Shown here: positions 17,447-30,400 of the stretch, in pieces
Position numbering within the stretch: position 1 is the stretch's first letter
Layout: each line of letters starts with the position of its first letter
NCBI GenBank assembly: GCA_016841825.1
Contig: JAENYK010000001.1
Coordinates: 1 to 64,000, forward strand
Length of the DNA: 64,000 nucleotides
Direction: 5' to 3'
DNA from: Halothermothrix sp.
Lineage (GTDB): Bacteria > Bacillota > Halanaerobiia > DY22613
Made by a program: the position numbers and the translations under genes
Notes under the pieces: generated by a model
Told to the model about the DNA's origin: nothing
What the model saw: the letters and a program-made list of their open reading frames with translations, nothing else
Database searches by the model: none

Positions 17447-18248
17447 TCAGTTTGAGATCAGGTAATGAGATTTCCGATTGTAAAGTACGAATAAAATATC
17501 TATATAGGGTTGGTACCGAATGCCAGACTGTGATCTGTTCAGTTTTTAACCAATTAGCGATTCCCTGCATGTTTTCCTGAGTTTTTATATTTAAAGGATA
17601 CAGAGTTGCACCATTTAACAGACCACAATAAATATCCATCACCGCTGCATCATGGCTAAAAGCAGAGAACAAAGTCAGTCGATCGTCAGAAGTAATCGCC
17701 ATCTGATGAGTATAATTGCGGATAAAATGCCAGATGTTTTCATGATTTTGAATAACCCCTTTGGGATTACCAGTGGAACCAGAGGTGTACAGAATATACG
17801 CTTTCTGTCCATCGGAGAACTCTGTGTGAAGATTCTCATCTGATACAGTTTTTGAAATCAGATCAATATTTATTATGGCAATCTCCTTTTCCTGTGCAGC
17901 TATTCGTTGTGCCTTCCCCAGATTTGAATTATTAGTGATCAAAAATGTTGCTTCTGAGTGGTGAAGCATATATGTCAATCTCTCTTCAGGATAGGATGGA
18001 TCCAGAGGAACATAGATCATTCCGGTCTTTAATGCTCCGATCATCCCTACAATCATGTCAGTTCCATGATTAAAAAGGAGACCAACTGTCACTTCCTTAT
18101 TGATACTATTCACCTGTTCTAAAATAGTACGCGCAACCTGGTTGGCTGAATGATTTAAGTTAGCATAGGTTATGTGATTATTTCTGGTTTTTACAGCTAT
18201 TTTATCCGGGAATTTTGAAACCTGTTCTTCAAATCTCTTGACTAACAT
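17415..18248 (-). CDS. NRPS2, N-terminal fragment (first half of adenylation domain A10)
   Basis: This is the beginning of the NRPS2 protein. The chosen start is ATG 18248, which has a perfect AAGGAGG 7 nt upstream; a longer frame to 18281 lacks such a site. It starts straight with an adenylation domain (RFEEQVSKFPDKIAV), with no condensation domain before it; that domain is instead the last one of NRPS1. Core motifs are present: LKTGMIYVPLDPSYP (A2), AYILYTSGSTGNPKG (A3, AMP binding), FSHDAAVMD and WHSVPTLYRYF (pocket) and LKLIVLGGG. It then shifts frame in the G9 tract and stops. The next frame continues exactly as expected (GGESVLANDV), so both parts were one gene. The pocket reads D-A-M-H-V-G-L-F-N-K, which I cannot match to a known substrate. 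Confidence 0.85.
   Translation of the reverse strand: MLVKRFEEQVSKFPDKIAVKTRNNHITYANLNHSANQVARTILEQVNSINKEVTVGLLFNHGTDMIVGMIGALKTGMIYVPLDPSYPEERLTYMLHHSEATFLITNNSNLGKAQRIAAQEKEIAIINIDLISKTVSDENLHTEFSDGQKAYILYTSGSTGNPKGVIQNHENIWHFIRNYTHQMAITSDDRLTLFSAFSHDAAVMDIYCGLLNGATLYPLNIKTQENMQGIANWLKTEQITVWHSVPTLYRYFIRTLQSEISLPDLKLIVLGGGECTG
17431..17439 (-). repeat. G9 homopolymer at the NRPS2 frameshift
   Basis: Nine C on the plus strand (nine G in the coding strand) inside the A10 codons for VLGGE. Eight G would restore one continuous frame. It could be a slippage (phase-variation) tract, a fixed mutation or a sequencing error. Confidence 0.9.
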
Positions 18249-18413
18249 TATAATACCTCCTTCTCTAAGGTCTAGGGCCACCAGTCACAGATAGTCTTTC
18301 GAAAGAAATTTGATCTTCATCGTAATTTTAAAATGCTCCAGAATTTAGATTGCACTGCTAATCCCGGAAAGATGACTTTACCACTTCCGAAAAATCAATC
18401 CATACAGATCATT

Positions 18414-18454
18414 TTCTGCAGTGAAGGTAACTATCTGATTCCTTCACTGCAGAA
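18414..18454 (-). other. Stem-loop between NRPS1 and NRPS2
   Basis: A perfect 14-bp stem TTCTGCAGTGAAGG / CCTTCACTGCAGAA with a 13-nt loop, 32 nt after the NRPS1 stop and 166 nt before the NRPS2 start. No U-tract follows on the minus strand, so it looks like a processing or stability element rather than a full terminator. The spacer as a whole is 238 bp and has no other gene. Confidence 0.75.
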
Positions 18455-18486
18455 TACAATTAATCGAGTATCAATTAAAACACTTA

Positions 18487-21400
18487 TTAGAAGATAATTT
18501 TGCGTTTTTTCTTGCCTCTGATTAGTTCATCAACACTTTGCTCAATATTTTCTGTGACCTTTTCCAATAAACTCAGATATTCTTGCATCAACAACTCAAT
18601 CTTCTCAGGCTTGAATAAACCTGTGAGATATTGACATCTAATATCTAATCCATTACTATACTCAGTCAGATAAAATACCAGATCGAATTTGACATCCTGA
18701 ACCTTTGCGATATGGAATGACTGTAAGTTCTCCAACTCCTGACTCTCCCGATTTAACATATTAACCATATTAAAGAATACCTGAATCTCCGGATAGTTGA
18801 TCCCCAATTCAGAGACCACCAGTTCCAGGGGATAAGATTGATATTCCAGTGCTTTTACTGTATTAGCCTGAACTCTTAACATCGTCTGGTGAAAAGTTTC
18901 GCCATAGTCGATATTATTTCTGAGAACAACTGTGTTAACAAAGAAGCCCATAATGTTTTTCAGATTTTCGTGCTCTCTACTGGCTGCCGGAATACCGATG
19001 GCAATATCTTTTTGACCTGTATTCTTTGCCAGAAAGATTTTTAAAACCGCGAGAACTACCATGAATAAACTGGCATTATGTTCTCTGGCGAGGATTTTTA
19101 ATTTTTCCAGAGTAGCCTGGGGAATCACAAACCTATAACCAGCACTTCTACGATCACTAAGGGTAGCTGGGTCATAATCTGTTGGTAAGGAAAGTTTTGT
19201 CAGACCGCCCGTTAATTGACTGGACCAATAATCTTTGACCTCTTTTAACCCCTCTTCATCAGCAAATAGTTCATTTTGCCAGGCAGCATAGTCTTTATAC
19301 TGAATCGGAAGTTCTGGTAAGTTGATCGACTGTCCAGACTGTAAAGCAGTGTACAGTTGAATGAACTCCTGCCTTAAGACTTCCATTGACCATCCATCTG
19401 AGATTATATGGTGTAAACAATAGATCAGATCATATTCATTTTCAGTTATTTTAATTAAACCAAATCTAAAGAGTGGGCCAGTCTCCAAATCAAATGGTCG
19501 CGAACTCTCCTGCAGATAGATCTTACTCCTCTGTTCTGCCCCTGCCTCCTGACTTAAAGAAGATAGGTCAAATTCCTGAACTGGCACAGTCATCTCTCTG
19601 GCAATAACCTGTTTCGGCATATCTCCAATGACGGTGAATCTGGTTCGCAAACTTTCATGACGATTGACAATCCTGGTGAACACTTCGCTTATCAGCTGAG
19701 AATCAACCTGTTCGGTAAATGTTACTCTACCTGGCATATTATATGCAGAGCTACCAGGTTCCATCTGATAAACTACCCAGAGTCGTTTTTGAGCAAATGA
19801 TAGCTCATAATATTCCTGCTCAGGGAGTGGTTCAATATCACTAAATTCACTGACTTGTAAGTTGTGTATCATCTCTGCCAGAGCAGCTATGGTCGGAGTT
19901 TTGAAAAAGTCCTGTAAACTTATTTTAATTTTCAACTCCTTATGCAAAGCAGAGACCAATCTGGTTGCCTTCAGTGAATGACCTCCCAACTCAAAGAAGT
20001 TATCCCTAATTCCTACTTGTTGCATTCCCAGAATCTCTGACCAGACAGCCGCCAGTCTAATCTCCAACTCATTCCGCGGTGCTATGTAAGCCATACTTCC
20101 GAAGCTGAGATCTGGTTCGGGCAAAACCTGTCGATCAACTTTACCATTGGCATTTAAAGGGATCTCCTGCAGAGAGATAAAATAGGCAGGCATCATGTAT
20201 TCCGGTAAATCTTTAGCCAGATAAGATTTTAAATCTGCCAACTTTTCTGCAGATAATCCTGAAGAGTCTGCTGCTGTCACCTCATTCTCAAGAACCAGGT
20301 ATGCACATAGGTATTTAACTCCCCATTCATCTTCCCGATCACAGACCACAGCCTCAAGCACATCAGGATGTGTGAGTAGTCGGGCTTCAATCTCACCGGG
20401 TTCGATCCTGAATCCTCTAATCTTCACCTGTTGATCAATTCTACCCAGGAATTCAATATTCCCATCAGGTAAGAAACGCGCCAGATCTCCAGTATGATAG
20501 ATCATCTCTCCCGGAACTACCGGGTTAATGACAAATTTCTCCCGGGTTAGATCGTTCCGTTTATGATATCCCCTGATCAATCCTGTACCTGCGATACACA
20601 GCTCACCTGCAATCCCGATTGGTTGCAAATAATTATCTTTATTGAAAATATACGCCTTTCGGTTGGTAATCGGCTTGCCAATTGGAATTGATTGGGCTTT
20701 GACGTCCAGTTCATTGACCACATATTCAGTGCTCATTACCGTACACTCGGTGGGACCATACACATTACTGATTCGACCCGGACCTAAATACTCGAACGCT
20801 TTTCTCACATGTTCCACAGATGCCCGTTCACCACCAAATGAGACCTGCTGGACTCCAGATAAACAATGAAGATTAGTATCTACCAGAGTATTGAACAGAG
20901 CTGTAGTTAAGAAGAATTTGCTGATCTGCTGATCAACAATTAACCGGGCCAGTTGATCAATATCCAGAATTAGTTCTTTCCTAAACATAACCAGGGTTGC
21001 TCCTCTTAATAATCCACCAAAAATATCATAGATCGAACCATCAAAGGCATAATTCGATACCTGGAGAATTTTATCTTTCTCCGTAAAATCAACAAAATCT
21101 GTCTCTTTAACAAAACTGATGACATTATAGTGACACACCAGAGTTCCTTTCGATTTCCCGGTGGTTCCCGAAGTATAGATCATATAAGCCAGATCAGTGG
21201 GTCGATTAATATCCTCCAGATCCGCTGAACTTTCTGCATATGACTGCGATTGACTTATATCCAACACCCCAATTGACAATCCGGCCATTCTGGAGACAAA
21301 ATTCGATTGAACCAGAATAACTTCACTATCACTATCTTGAAGCAGATAATTCACTCTATCCTGGGGATAATCCGGGTCCAGTGGTAAATAAGCTCCACCA

Positions 21401-24400
21401 GCCTTAATAATTCCCCAGATAGCAATAATTATCTCTGGCGATCTTTCAATCATAATTGCCACAACTTTGTCTGAGCCGATACCCATATCTCTGAGAGTGT
21501 GGGCTAACTGATTAGAGCGCGCGTGCAATTCGGTGTAGGTGATCTGTTGATCTTCATAGATCAAGGCAATCTGTTCAGGAACTCTCTCCACCTGTTCTCT
21601 AAAACAGGCTGATAACGTCTTGTCCTCTGGATAGAGACGATCTGTCTGATTAAAGTCTTCCAACAACCGCCGCCGCTCTTCGACTGACATCAGACTGATT
21701 GCTCCAAGTTCAATGACCGGATTATTGACCACCACTCGCAGCAGATTAACCAGATGTTCTGTCATTAATTCAATAGTTGACCGTTTAAACAATCTGGTAC
21801 TATAGCTTAAGTTTAAAGATAGTCCATCTACTGTCTCAAAAACGTTCAACAAGAGGTCAAATTTAGCAACCTGGGTTTTGAACTCATAGGGAATAATTTT
21901 CAGCTCACTCTCCTGAATATCTACCGAATTACCAGAATTCTGTAAAGCCAGAGCCACGTCAAAGAGAGGATTACGACTCATATCTCTTCGTAAATTTAGT
22001 TTTTCTACCAACATTTCGAACTGATAATCCTGATTTTCATAGACTTTAATCGCCCTCTGTTTGACCTCTCCCAGAAATTGACTGAAAGTTTTATCTGCTG
22101 TTGGGTAATTTCGAATCGCCAACATATTGACGAACATACCAATAACCCCAGTCAAATCTGCATGATGTCGACCAGCAATCGGTGAACCGATGATTATATC
22201 CTCCTGGTTTGAATATTTTGCCAGAAAGATATTAAAAGTTGTGAGTAAGAACATATACAGAGTTACACCTTCCCTGACAATCAATTGATTGATTTTAAAT
22301 TCCAGATCTTCAGGCAATCTAAATTGCAGCTTATCACCTGCAAAACTCATCACAGGTGGACGAGGATAATCAGTAGGTAAAGTTAATATTGGTAGTTCAC
22401 CTGCCAGAGTGTTCATCCAGAACTGCTCCTGAGTTTCGATCTCTTTAGATGTGAACAATTGATTCTGCCAGTTGGAGAAATCTTTATATTGAATTTTTAG
22501 TTCTGGCAGCTCTTGATCTAAGTATAGTGCCATAATGTCCTGTAAAATTATCTGAATGGAGACACCATCTGAGATAATATGATGCATATCATAGACCAAT
22601 AGATACCTATCTACATCAAGAGTAACCAGACCTACCCGGAAAAGTGGTGCCCGGGCCAGATCAAATGGTCTGACAAATTTACGAAGAATTTTGTTAAGTC
22701 GAAGATTTAATTCCACCTCCCGTTCACTCTCCAGGTTGAGTTGAGCAATCACAAACTCTATCCGTGAATCAATCTTCTGCATCGGTTCCCCCGCTATCAG
22801 TTCAAAAGATGTCCTTAAAGCCTCGTGCCGGACGATCAACTTCTGGACAGCAGTGCTAAGTTTTTCAACATCTAATCTCCCTTCAATTATGGCTGCTGCC
22901 GGCATGTTGTAGCTTATATCATCACCTTTAAGCTGATTGAGAAGATATAATCTCTTTTGGGCTGAGGACACAGGATAGTACTCCCTGATCTCAACAGGTT
23001 CAATTGTTCGATAAACAGTCTTAATCTGCTCCTCCATTACTTTAGCCAATTCTGCAATCGTCGGATGTCGAAAAACTTCCCGCAGTGGCAGATCCAGACT
23101 AAATTCTTTAAACACCCGGGAGATTAGAGTAGTAGCCCGTAACGAATGACCTCCCAATTCGAAAAAGTTATCCTTAGTTCCGATTCTATCCACACCCAGA
23201 ATCTCTGACCAGATAACCGCTAACCGTTTTTCCAGATCGGTTAGTGGTGCAATATATTCCGTTTTCACCAGCATACTCCCATCTGGTTCTGGTAAAGCAC
23301 GACGATTCACTTTACCACTGGGGGTTAGAGGTATCTCCCTCAACTGAACAAAATATGCCGGAATCAGATAATCAGGTAAAATTTGAACCAGATAATCCCG
23401 AAGTTCAGAGATGACAATCTCTACTGTTCCGACCAGATAGGCACAGAGATATTTTCCGCCTGCAGCATCTGCTTTATCAACTACTACTGCTTCTTTGATC
23501 TCTGGATAGTTCATGATAGTTGTCTCAATCTCACCAGGTTCAATCCTGAATCCCCGAATCTTCACTTGATAGTCTGCACGTCCCAGGAATTCAATCTGAC
23601 CATTCGACAGCCATCTGGCCAGATCGCCTGTTCGATAGATCCTCTCCCCGGCACAGAAAGGATTTGCAATAAACTTCTCAGCAGTCAGCTCAGATCTATT
23701 GAGATAACCTCTACCCACATTTGCACCCCCGATCCACAATTCACCAGCCACTCCGATCGGCTGTAGCTGTAACTGCTCATCCAGAATGAAGATCTGGGTA
23801 TTGGAGACTGGATAGCCAATGGTCGGTAACTCCGGAATATCTTCCATCGGATCAAGGGTTAAAGTAGTCACTACATGAGTTTCAGAGGGTCCATAATGAT
23901 TGTGCAAATAGACCTGATTCTGCTGCAAATACCCTCTAAACTGTTCAGTTACTACTAACTGTTCGCCTGCTGTAATGATGTGTTCCACACTTTTTGGAAA
24001 TCTCCGAACATACTCTGCTTCACCAAAGATATATTTGAGATAGGACATCGGCATAAAGAGGGTGGTAATCTCTTCCTGGCTGATGTATTCCAACAGACTA
24101 AAGATATTATCCCGACGTTCTTTACTGATCAGATACAATCGTCCCCCCGTTAGTAAAGTCGAGAAGATCTCCTGGAATGACACATCAAAACTGATAGTCG
24201 TAAATTGTAAAACCCTGGTACAATCAATATTAGTTCTACTACTCTGAAAACTTAGCAGATTAGTCAGATTGCGATGTTCTAACATAACTCCCTTAGGTTT
24301 GCCCGTTGATCCAGAAGTATAGATTACATACAACAAATTGTCTGGACTACTCAACGATTTTAAGTTATCCAGATCTCCTACTGCTGGAGTCTGTCCACTC

Positions 24401-27400
24401 TCCTGGAGAATCTGATCTAAATAGAGAATTATTCCGGAATAGTTAAGTCCCCTTGCCAGATCAATACCTTGATCGGTATGGGCAGTTATCAGCATCTGGG
24501 CTTCACTATCTGTCAACATATATTCGATCCGTTCAACAGGATAGTCCGGATCTATTGGTAGATAAGCTCCACCAGCTTTCAGAATGCCCAGAAGGCCGAT
24601 AATCATCTCTGGAGATCGCTGAATCATCAAGCCCACAATCTTATCTGAACTCACACCCCTGTCCCGAAGAGTCCATGCCAGGCGATTGACCTGTCGATTC
24701 AACTGATTATACGTTATTCTCTCTTCCTCAAAGATTAGAGCTATCGCTTCTGGAGTTCTCCTAACCTGTTCTTCAAATAACTGATCGATAGTCTTCTGCT
24801 TACTGCGATATTCCGTGCCAGTATCATTAAACTCATAGAGTAACCTCTCCCTTTCTTCGGGAGTAATTATTTCCAGATCGACTAATTGTACATCAGGACG
24901 AACAATTATCTCACTTAACAGATTAGTAAAATGCTGAATAAAACGCCTAATGGTCTCTACCGTAAATATCCTGGTACTATACTCAAGACTGCAGAAGATC
25001 TCATCTTCCAGTTCCCGTGCAGTTAGCAACAGATCGAATTTGGCAGTCTTGTTCTCTAACTCCAGAGGTATGAACTGTAAACCTGCAATCTCCGCACCTG
25101 ATTGCTCAGTATTCTGCAAGACCAACATAACATCAAATAGAGGGTTACGGTTCAGACTCCGTTCAATATCCAGTCGATCCACTAACATTTCAAACTGATA
25201 TTCCTGATACTCATATGCTTGCAGTGAGCTTTCCCTAACTTCATCTAAAAAATCTCGGAATCTCTTCTTCTGAACAGGATAGTTTCGCATCGCCAGAGTA
25301 TTGACAAACATGCCAATAATATTTTCCAGATCTGTATGTGGTCTGCCAGCAATCGGTGAACCGACAACTATATCTTCCTGACCACTGTATCTGGCTAACA
25401 GAACATTATAACTGGCTAATAAGATCATATACATTGTTGCATTATTCTCCCGGGCCAGTCGTTTCAACCCGGCGGTGATCTCTGAATTAATCGTAAATCT
25501 CATTCGATCCCCTTCAAAAGTCATCACTGCTGGACGGGGAAAATCTGTTGGAAGATTTAATACAGGAATCTCTTCAGCGAAAATATGACACCAATATTCT
25601 TCCGCTTCTTTGATCCTCTCAGATGTAAGAATCTGCTGCTGCCAGGCTGAGAAGTCTTTATACTGAATCCTCAGTTCCGGTAATTCAGCCCGATCCTCTT
25701 TTTCATACAGAATAATCAATTCTTTAATCAAAATACCCATTGAAATCCCATCAGAGACGATATGATGCATATCAAAGATCAATATCCAATTCATTATCTC
25801 ATTGCGCTGTTCATTTTGAATTACCAACTCAAGATCATTTTCGATCAATCCTATCCTTAGTAAAGGAGCCATACTCAGATCAAAAGGTTTGATAAATTGA
25901 CGAACCACCTGACTGATAGTCTCCAGCATTAGAGATTGCTCACCTCTGAGTTCATTATTAGATATCTGCCCAATCAATCTGGATAATTGATCTCTTTCCA
26001 CGGCAAAATCTACATTCTGCTGAATCCGCTGTACGGGCTCACCTGCGGTGAATTCAAAAGATGTCCGTAAAGTCTCATGTCTGGAGATTAATTGCAAGAA
26101 CGCTCTTTCTAATCGCTGAATATCCAGACCACCACTGATCATCAGTGCAGCCGGCATATTGTAACTGGTAGTAATCTCTTCCAATTGATCTAAAATGAAG
26201 AGTCTCCGCTGCGCAGAAGAGACCGGATAGAACTCTCTCTTCTCTACTGGTTGAATTGCAGCATAGATACTGGCTTTACTATCCCGGATGAATTTAGCTA
26301 ACTCCCGAATAGTTGGGGTTTTAAACACCTGGCGTAAAGGTATCTCTATATTCATCGCCTTAAAGATCCTGGCAATGAAAGCAGTAGCTTTCAAGGAATG
26401 ACCTCCCAAATCGAAAAAGTTATCTGTAACTCCAACTCGCTCAATCTGCAAAATATCTGACCAGATGGCCACCAGTCTTTCCTCAACCAGATCAGTTGGA
26501 GCCGCATATTCCTGTCTTTCAATACCAATCTCAGCTGCAGGTAATGAGCTGCGATCGATCTTGCCATTCCAGGTTAAAGGCATCTCTGGCAATTGAATAA
26601 AATATGTAGGGATCATGTATTCTGGCAGATTTTGCAGCAAATATTCCCGCAGTTCACTGGCCTGCAGCTCTCTGGCTGCTACCAGATAAGCAGCTAAATA
26701 TCTCTGGTTGACAGGATCAAGACGATCTATAACCACAACCTGTTCCACAGAATCATACATCAATAGTCTATTCTCGATCTCACCTGGTTCAATCCGAAAA
26801 CCTCTGATCTTCACCTGATGATCAACTCTACCGGCATATTGAATATTGCCATCACCCAGCCAACAGCCCAGATCACCAGATCTATACATCCTTTCACCGG
26901 GAACAAACGGATTGACGATAAATCTCTCTTTCGTTAATTCAGGATTCAGATAACCCCTGGCTAAACCTACTCCCCCAATATAGATCTCACCAATCACTCC
27001 AACCGGAACTGGATTTAGATAGCTGTCCAGAATATAAATCTGATTATTACTGATCGGTTTACCTATCGAAACAGATCCCCCTTCAATTGGCTCAGTAATC
27101 TCATATTCTGTACACTGAATGGTGGTCTCGGTCGGTCCGTAAAGATTACCCAGAATCTGTCCTGAAGCAAATATTTGATAGAAACGTTCAACTAGCTGAC
27201 GCGATAGGGCTTCTCCACCGACGAAGATATATTTAAGCAAAGCAAGTTTATCTTTTTTACCACTCTGAGCTACCTTTAACAACTCTTCTAGCAAGATGGG
27301 GACGAATTTGACCACAGTAATCTGGTATTTGGCAATAATCTCAATCACCCTGTCAGGATACTTCTCTTCGTCTACCGCCATCAAGTAACATTTGGCACCT

Positions 27401-30400
27401 TTGAAGAACCACCAAAAGATCTCCTGCATGGATGCATCAAAAGTGAACACTGTACTCTGTAAGAGAATATCATCAACATCTAATGGATATTTGCGCTGCA
27501 TGTGGGTTAGAGTGTTAACAATGGAGCGATGTTCAATCATTACCCCCTTAGGTCTACCCGTTGATCCAGAAGTATACAACACACAGGCCAGATCACCAGA
27601 TCTATTAAAATCGGATAGCTCTCTTTCTATCTCCAATAAATCTATTCCTTCCTTCTGAATATTCTCAGTAAAATCATCCCTCTCTACCACCAGCATTTCA
27701 ATTCCCAACTGTCGATCGGTAAACTTAGCCTGGGTTAATAAAAAGTTGGTCTGACTATCTTCCAGAATATAGCGAATTCGCTCTTCAGGATAGTGGGGAT
27801 CAATCGGCAGATATGCACCACCGGCTTTTAAAATACCCAGAATTCCGATCATCATCTCGATCGATCTCTCTACCATTAAACCAACTATTTGATCAGTTCC
27901 AACCCCTTTGATTCTCAATCTTCTGGCCAATTGATCTACCCGCAGAGCTAACTCACCATAAGTAACCACAGTTTCTGCTGTGATCAGAGCAACCTGCTCC
28001 GCAGAGTTGACCAACTGACTTTCAAAGATCTGATCTAAACTCTGTTCGGAGAATTCTGTCCTGGTATTATTAAAATCATTGATTAATCTGGCTCTCTCTT
28101 CAGCAGAGATCATCTGTATCTCTGCCAACCTCTGCTCAGGTTTTTGGACAACCTCCTGAACAATCTGTACCAGATGTGCAGCCATCCGTTCAATAGTTTC
28201 CCGTTTGAATAATTTTGTGCAGTAACCAAAAGCTAACCTGATCTGTTCCCGATCTTCAAGGGCATATAAAGTAAGGTCAAATTTAGTGGTCGTATAATCA
28301 TAATTAAACTGAGTGAACTGTACACTTTCAATATTTATCGCTAATTCATCAGTTGTATTCTGCAGGACAAACATCACATCAAATAATGGATTCCGATTCA
28401 AAGTTCGCTGTAATCCCAGCTTTTCAACCAACATCTCAAACTGATAATCCTGGTTATCATACGCCTGTACAGCCTGATCTCTCACCTGATCTAAAAACTG
28501 AGTGTAGGTAAGATTGCCCTCGGGACGAGTTCGCATTGCCAACGTATTGACAAACATTCCCATAATATTCTCCAGATCCGAGTGAGACCTTCCGGCGATG
28601 GGAGACCCAATAATCACATCTTCCTGCCCTGAATATTTTGCCAGCAGAAGGTTATACACACTGAGTAAAGTCATATACAGAGTAGCATCATGATTGCTGG
28701 TCAACTCTTTGAGCTCATCGGTCAATTCTGCTCCTAATTCGAAATTAACCAGATCTCCCGCAAAACTCTGGACAGGCGGACGCGGAAAATCTGTCGGCAA
28801 ATTAAGTACAGGTATCTCTGCTTGTTGACCGACCTGCTGTCCAAAGACTGTCAACCAATAGTTCTCCTGTTCCTTTAATTGAAGAGTATTTAAGAAACTA
28901 TTCTGCCAGATAGCAAAATCTTTATATTGAATCCGCAATTCAGACAGTTTTTCACCCCGATATAACCGAATAAAGTCCCTGATTAAAATGCCTGATGATA
29001 CACCATCTGAAATAATATGATGCATATCTGTTATCAGAATGGATTTATCTTTCAGAACTAATAGACCTACCCTTAATAATGGAACTGTACTCAGATCGAA
29101 TGGTCTGATGAACTCAGCAGTTAACTGAGTGATCTTCCGGGAATCTGTCTCTACATCCTGAATCTGTTCCTGAGCCAGATCCAGGTAATTGATCGCAAAA
29201 TCTACGTTTTCATGTATTTTCTGAACGGGAACCCCATCTACCAGTTCAAAAGAAGTGCGCAAAGATTCATGCCTTTTAATTAATTGATTAAAAGTATCCT
29301 CCAATCTGGTTAAATCCAGCTGACCTTCAATAATCATCACCCGTGGTATATTATAATTAGTGCTATCTCTATCCAGCTGATTAAGTACATATAATCTCTT
29401 TTGAGCAGAAGATACCTGATAATATTCCTGTTCCCTGACAGGTTGAATCGCTATAAACTTATCTGCCTCGACCTGTCTAATCAGCTCGGAAAGCTCTTTG
29501 ATAGTTGATCTGCGGAAGATATCCTGTAATTTTAACTTCACATTTAGCTCTTTATGAATCCGGGAGAGCAGAATAGTTGCCTTTAGTGAATGCCCACCGA
29601 TCTCAAAGAAGTTATCATTAACCCCTATCTGTTCTACTTGCAGAATATTCGACCACAACTGAACCAATCGTTCTTCTAATTCGTTGGATGGTGCCACATA
29701 ATCATCTCTGAACATTGAACCGTCGGGAGCCGGCAAGGATTTTCGATCAATTTTACCGTTCCAGGTCAAAGGTAATTCTTTAAGTTGAATGAAGTAAGCA
29801 GGAAGCATATATGTCGGAAGCTCTGCTGCCAGATACGCTCTGAGTTCGCTAATCAGCAATGTATCTGCATACTCTTCTAAAGATACAAAATATGCACAGA
29901 TATATCTTTCACCGCTGACAGTATCTTCTTTCAGCATCACTGTCCCTTCACGCAGAGCAGGATGACTCAGCAGTCGATCTTCGATCTCACCTAATTCGAT
30001 TCTAAATCCCCTAATTTTTACCTGATCATCAGTTCTTCCACTGAATTCCAGACTACCATCAGTCAACCAACGACCCAGATCGCCCGATTTATAGATCACC
30101 GTATCTGGTACATACGGATTGGGGAGAAATCTTTCCGCAGTCAACTCAGGTTTATTCAGATATCCCCTGGCCAACCCGACACCACTAATATAGATCTCAC
30201 CCACCACTCCCCGGGGTACTAATCTTTGATCTTTGTCCAGAATATAGATTAGATCATTACTGATCGGTCTCCCAATAGGAGCTACACTCGTGGTAATTGG
30301 CTGATAGATCTCATATTCGGTACAATGGATCGTTGTCTCAGTCGGACCATACAGATTACCCAACATCTGACCAGATGGAAAGACCTGATAGAACTTATCT

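Larger units (their letters stand above)
16500..18248 (-). other. NRPS module 10, A-T part on NRPS2 (its C is on NRPS1)
   Basis: Approximate bounds. The A domain is interrupted by the G9 frameshift. Pocket D-A-M-H-V-G-L-F-N-K, unassigned. The motif before the pocket's end is YGQSES instead of the usual YGPTE. T: AIGGHSLE (Ser544). Confidence 0.75.
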
